Shown: positions 6,880 to 8,321 of the stretch, in pieces
How positions within the stretch are numbered: the stretch's first letter is position 1
How the letters are laid out: each line of letters starts with the position of its first letter
Source: Actinomycetota bacterium
Lineage (GTDB): Bacteria; Actinomycetota; Humimicrobiia; Humimicrobiales; Humimicrobiaceae
Assembly: GCA_003563375.1 (NCBI GenBank)
Contig: PWSB01000186.1
Location: forward strand, 1 to 8,321
DNA length: 8,321 nucleotides
Reading direction: 5' to 3'
Translations under genes and position numbers: made by a program
The notes under the pieces: model-generated
The model's database searches: none
What the model was told of the DNA's origin: nothing
What the model saw: the letters and a program-made list of their open reading frames with translations, nothing else

Positions 6880-6897
6880 AGGAGGTCACCACCTCCT
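6880..6897 (-). other. Leader hairpin containing a consensus Shine-Dalgarno sequence
   Basis: The minus strand reads AGGAGGTGGTGACCTCCT, a 7-bp perfect stem with a 4-base GGTG loop. The left arm with AAAGGAGGTG is an almost perfect match to the 16S anti-Shine-Dalgarno, yet the nearest GTG (6892) lies only 2 bases away and the signal peptide starts 23 codons later. It lies in the 5' leader of the importer transcript. It may be a structured leader element, a spent translation start, or chance. Confidence 0.4.
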
Positions 6898-7018
6898 TTC
6901 GAATTCTTATTATTTATAATATTTATGAATTAATTAGTTCTTTTCTGATTGTCTTTTATATTATAACTTTTTTTTTGCCAAAAATTCAAATTTTTTTGAA
7001 AAATTTTTTTATTTCACT
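6898..7018. other. A/T-rich intergenic region with no gene
   Basis: About 120 bases of almost pure A/T between the UroD-like gene stop and the importer leader. It holds the putative promoter and long A- and T-runs on both sides, plausibly bent DNA or an upstream-element region. I see a weak A/U stem TTCAAA/TTTGAA just after the stop of the UroD-like gene, but no G/C-rich terminator, so read-through from that gene remains possible. Confidence 0.5.
6960..6989 (-). promoter_or_regulatory. Putative promoter for the importer operon
   Basis: Minus-strand TTGAAT (6989-6984), an 18-base spacer, then a perfect -10 TATAAT (6965-6960). Transcription would begin near 6953, leaving a leader of about 130 bases before the binding-protein start. 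The -35 matches the sigma-A consensus at only four of six positions, but A-tracts lie upstream and within the spacer. The region is so A/T-rich that other -10-like hexamers occur, for instance near 6915-6925. Its place between the methyltransferase-like gene and the importer fits an operon start. Confidence 0.45.
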
Positions 7019-8107
7019 TCAATAGGGCATTTCTTCTATTGCATCGTATACCGCCCTGAACCCCTCTTTAAATATATCCCTTATATCCTTCCGGTTGACC
7101 CCCATCATCCCCATCTCAGTAAAACCTATCAACTTCATAGGGCCCGGGTCGCTTTTTAACAGATCCTTTATATATCTCTTGGTTCTGTTGTATCCGTTAT
7201 AAAAAATTGTCTCAGGGCAATTGATCAATACGATGACCTTCTCACCTAAAACCCTGCGTAATTTATCCAAAGGGAGGTCACTATAAGGAGGAGGGGTGTA
7301 TGACTCCAAAAAATCCGGTGCCATTGCCTTTAAGACTTCAATCTGCCTTTCCAGCAGCCTGGCATGCACATGAATACCACATTTTTTTCCCTTTTTTCTG
7401 AACAGCTTAGAATACTTTTTAAAAAAAGGGAGGGCATATTGCAAATATTCGTCTGGCCCTAAGTTGTCAGACATATCCCCTAGATATACCAGGTCGAAGA
7501 CTTCTATGCCGGCAAGCTTTTCCATATACCTCTGGTTTCGGTTTTCCAAAGCTTTTAGTAACCTGCTAAAATCCTCAGGATGGTCATGCTTTTGAAATGT
7601 CCAATTCTCCAGACCCAACATATATTGGGATTCTATATATGGAGCTATCCCTGCAACCAGATGAAGCAGCCCGTCATCGCCCAGATCTTCATCTATCAGT
7701 TTGAATTCTTTCGGATTTATATTATAGACGGTGTCGTCGATCAAAAAAATAAGGGGCCCGTAATCATTTATATCTTTTATCAAAGGGGTCTGGGGGATCT
7801 TCCAGTCAAGCGAGGAAGTCCTTAGGCTGCCCCTGCAAACTTCATAATTTATGTCCCCTGCAGGTGTAGAATAGGTAATTTTATCCCCATTTTGGCATTT
7901 GCTGCTGGTTATGCTTACATTAGGTGTTTCCGAAATAGAAGCAGGTTCATTTATAAGAGGGCCTACATTAGTCAATAGCCCTAACCCTTTATTTCTGAGC
8001 ATTCTTTCGAATGAACCCCTGGGCATGAGATCAGAAAAAATGCAAAAAGGGACTTTGTCAGGTTTCTCCCCCCTTATAACCGCTAATATCCTGTCACGGT
8101 TATTCAT
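7019..8107 (-). CDS. UroD-fold family protein, putative corrinoid-associated methyltransferase component
   Basis: A 362-residue cytoplasmic protein of the uroporphyrinogen decarboxylase superfamily, clearly diverged from the paralogue at the other end of the window. It starts MNNRDRILAVIRGEKPDKVP, the usual family opening. Later marks are LVYLGDMSDN (207-215, the GDD-like strand), GIHVHARLL (244-252), ESYTPPPYSDLPLDKLR (268-284) and a C-terminal KLIGFTEMGMMG (325-336). The TPPP-x-x-D stretch marks a clade of UroD-like proteins common near corrinoid proteins. Its metal-motif region reads HVHA (H246, H248) instead of His-x-Cys-Gly. The partial corrinoid protein encoded 96 bases upstream makes methyl transfer to or from cobalamin the best guess; haem synthesis is unlikely. 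Start ATG 8107 has GGAGG with 6-base spacing. A specific methyl donor cannot be assigned. Confidence 0.85.
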   Translation of the reverse strand: MNNRDRILAVIRGEKPDKVPFCIFSDLMPRGSFERMLRNKGLGLLTNVGPLINEPASISETPNVSITSSKCQNGDKITYSTPAGDINYEVCRGSLRTSSLDWKIPQTPLIKDINDYGPLIFLIDDTVYNINPKEFKLIDEDLGDDGLLHLVAGIAPYIESQYMLGLENWTFQKHDHPEDFSRLLKALENRNQRYMEKLAGIEVFDLVYLGDMSDNLGPDEYLQYALPFFKKYSKLFRKKGKKCGIHVHARLLERQIEVLKAMAPDFLESYTPPPYSDLPLDKLRRVLGEKVIVLINCPETIFYNGYNRTKRYIKDLLKSDPGPMKLIGFTEMGMMGVNRKDIRDIFKEGFRAVYDAIEEMPY

Positions 8108-8158
8108 AAATGACCTCCATGTCAGGTATGAGATTTATATATATGGCCTGCTGGAAAA

Positions 8159-8167
8159 ATTATATCA
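8159..8167 (-). promoter_or_regulatory. Putative extended -10 promoter before the UroD-like gene
   Basis: The minus strand reads TGATATAAT, a TG-n-TATAAT extended -10, about 50 bases before ATG 8107. A -35 is poor (TTATGA at 17-base spacing), which an extended -10 can tolerate. It would give the UroD-like gene its own transcript in addition to read-through from the corrinoid protein gene. Confidence 0.4.
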
Positions 8168-8169
8168 TC

Positions 8170-8186
8170 TATGGTCCCGGATCATA
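8170..8186. promoter_or_regulatory. Imperfect 17-bp palindrome overlapping the promoter spacer (operator candidate)
   Basis: The minus strand reads TATGATCCGGGACCATA, symmetrical at 7 of 8 base pairs about a central G. It lies just upstream of the extended -10, where a repressor would block polymerase. No regulator gene is in the window, so a binding protein cannot be named. A chance palindrome or weak RNA hairpin after the corrinoid gene is also possible. Confidence 0.35.
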
Positions 8187-8203
8187 AAGTATTTTTACTT
8201 TTT

Positions 8204-8321
8204 TTAAAACTGACCCTCTACCGCCTTTACAAACTCTTTGGCCGCCCCTGAAGCATCATCTGCATATATCTCTATGCCGTAGCGGTCAGCAAAGCTTCTG
8301 GTAACCGGAGCCCCTCCTACG
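8204..8321 (-). CDS. Corrinoid (cobalamin-binding) protein, C-terminal end, partial
   Basis: Only the last 38 residues and the TAA stop are in the window; the 5' part lies beyond the right edge. The fragment begins VGGAPVTRSFADRYG and continues IYADDASGAAKEFVKAV. The GGAP-V-T-x-x-F-A, then Y-A-x-D-A-x-x-A pattern is the end of the B12-binding Rossmann domain in MtaC/MtbC/MtmC-type methyltransferase corrinoid proteins, which carry methyl groups on cobalamin between two methyltransferases. The cobalt-ligand DxHxxG motif and N-terminal helical domain would lie outside the window. It precedes the UroD-like gene by 96 bases in the same direction, a common pairing of corrinoid protein and UroD-fold methyltransferase. 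MetH-like domains share this ending, but the stop directly after it fits a stand-alone corrinoid protein of about 210 residues. Confidence 0.85.
   Translation of the reverse strand, partial: VGGAPVTRSFADRYGIEIYADDASGAAKEFVKAVEGQF

Noticed and set aside
6824..6892. Longer lipoprotein start at GTG 6892
   Set aside because: It would bury the signal peptide behind 23 polar residues and has only 2 bases between Shine-Dalgarno and start; ATG 6823 has ideal spacing.
8188..8206. AAAGTA/TACTTT stem after the corrinoid gene as a terminator
   Set aside because: Six mostly A-U pairs with an A-rich loop and no U-tract on the transcribed minus strand; too weak.
1..8321. Mobile elements, CRISPR arrays, tRNA or rRNA genes
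   Set aside because: No transposase or integrase, no regularly spaced repeats and no RNA gene signatures seen on either strand.

Overview
This 8.3 kb window holds eight complete genes and one partial gene, all on the minus strand, so transcription runs from high to low coordinates. Gene packing is tight, with short spacers, two stop/start overlaps, TTG starts and GGAGG-type ribosome binding sites. The DNA leans towards A/T and uses many ATA and AGG/AGA codons. Together with the corrinoid methyltransferase parts this suggests an anaerobic bacterium, of clostridial type or an uncultured anaerobic lineage. The lipoprotein signal peptide excludes neither. I cannot name the species.

Layout in the direction of transcription. 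(1) Positions 8321-7019: the last 38 residues of a cobalamin-binding corrinoid protein, a short spacer with an extended -10 promoter and an operator-like palindrome, then a UroD-fold methyltransferase-like protein. (2) Positions 6990-3814: an A/T-rich promoter and leader, then a CUT2-type (ribose/xylose/inositol class) importer: lipoprotein binding protein, permease and a single-domain ATPase. A spacer of about 150 bp between binding protein and permease carries several palindromes. (3) Positions 3771-26: a catabolic tail made of an amidohydrolase-fold protein that has lost its metal ligands, an intact amidohydrolase-2 enzyme, a xylose-isomerase-like TIM-barrel enzyme with a two-metal site, and a second UroD-fold methyltransferase-like protein. 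A further gene may start at the left edge.

How they may work together (inference): the importer brings in a sugar- or polyol-like compound. The isomerase and amidohydrolase (lactonase, hydrolase or decarboxylase type) act on it or its products. The UroD-fold proteins with the corrinoid protein suggest methyl transfer, for example removal of an O- or N-linked methyl group onto cobalamin. An importer and catabolic locus for a methylated sugar, polyol or similar compound is therefore a coherent hypothesis. The substrate is not shown by the sequence, and neither UroD-fold protein has the usual zinc-binding cysteine motif. No kinase, dehydrogenase, aldolase or transcription regulator is present, so the pathway is incomplete here.
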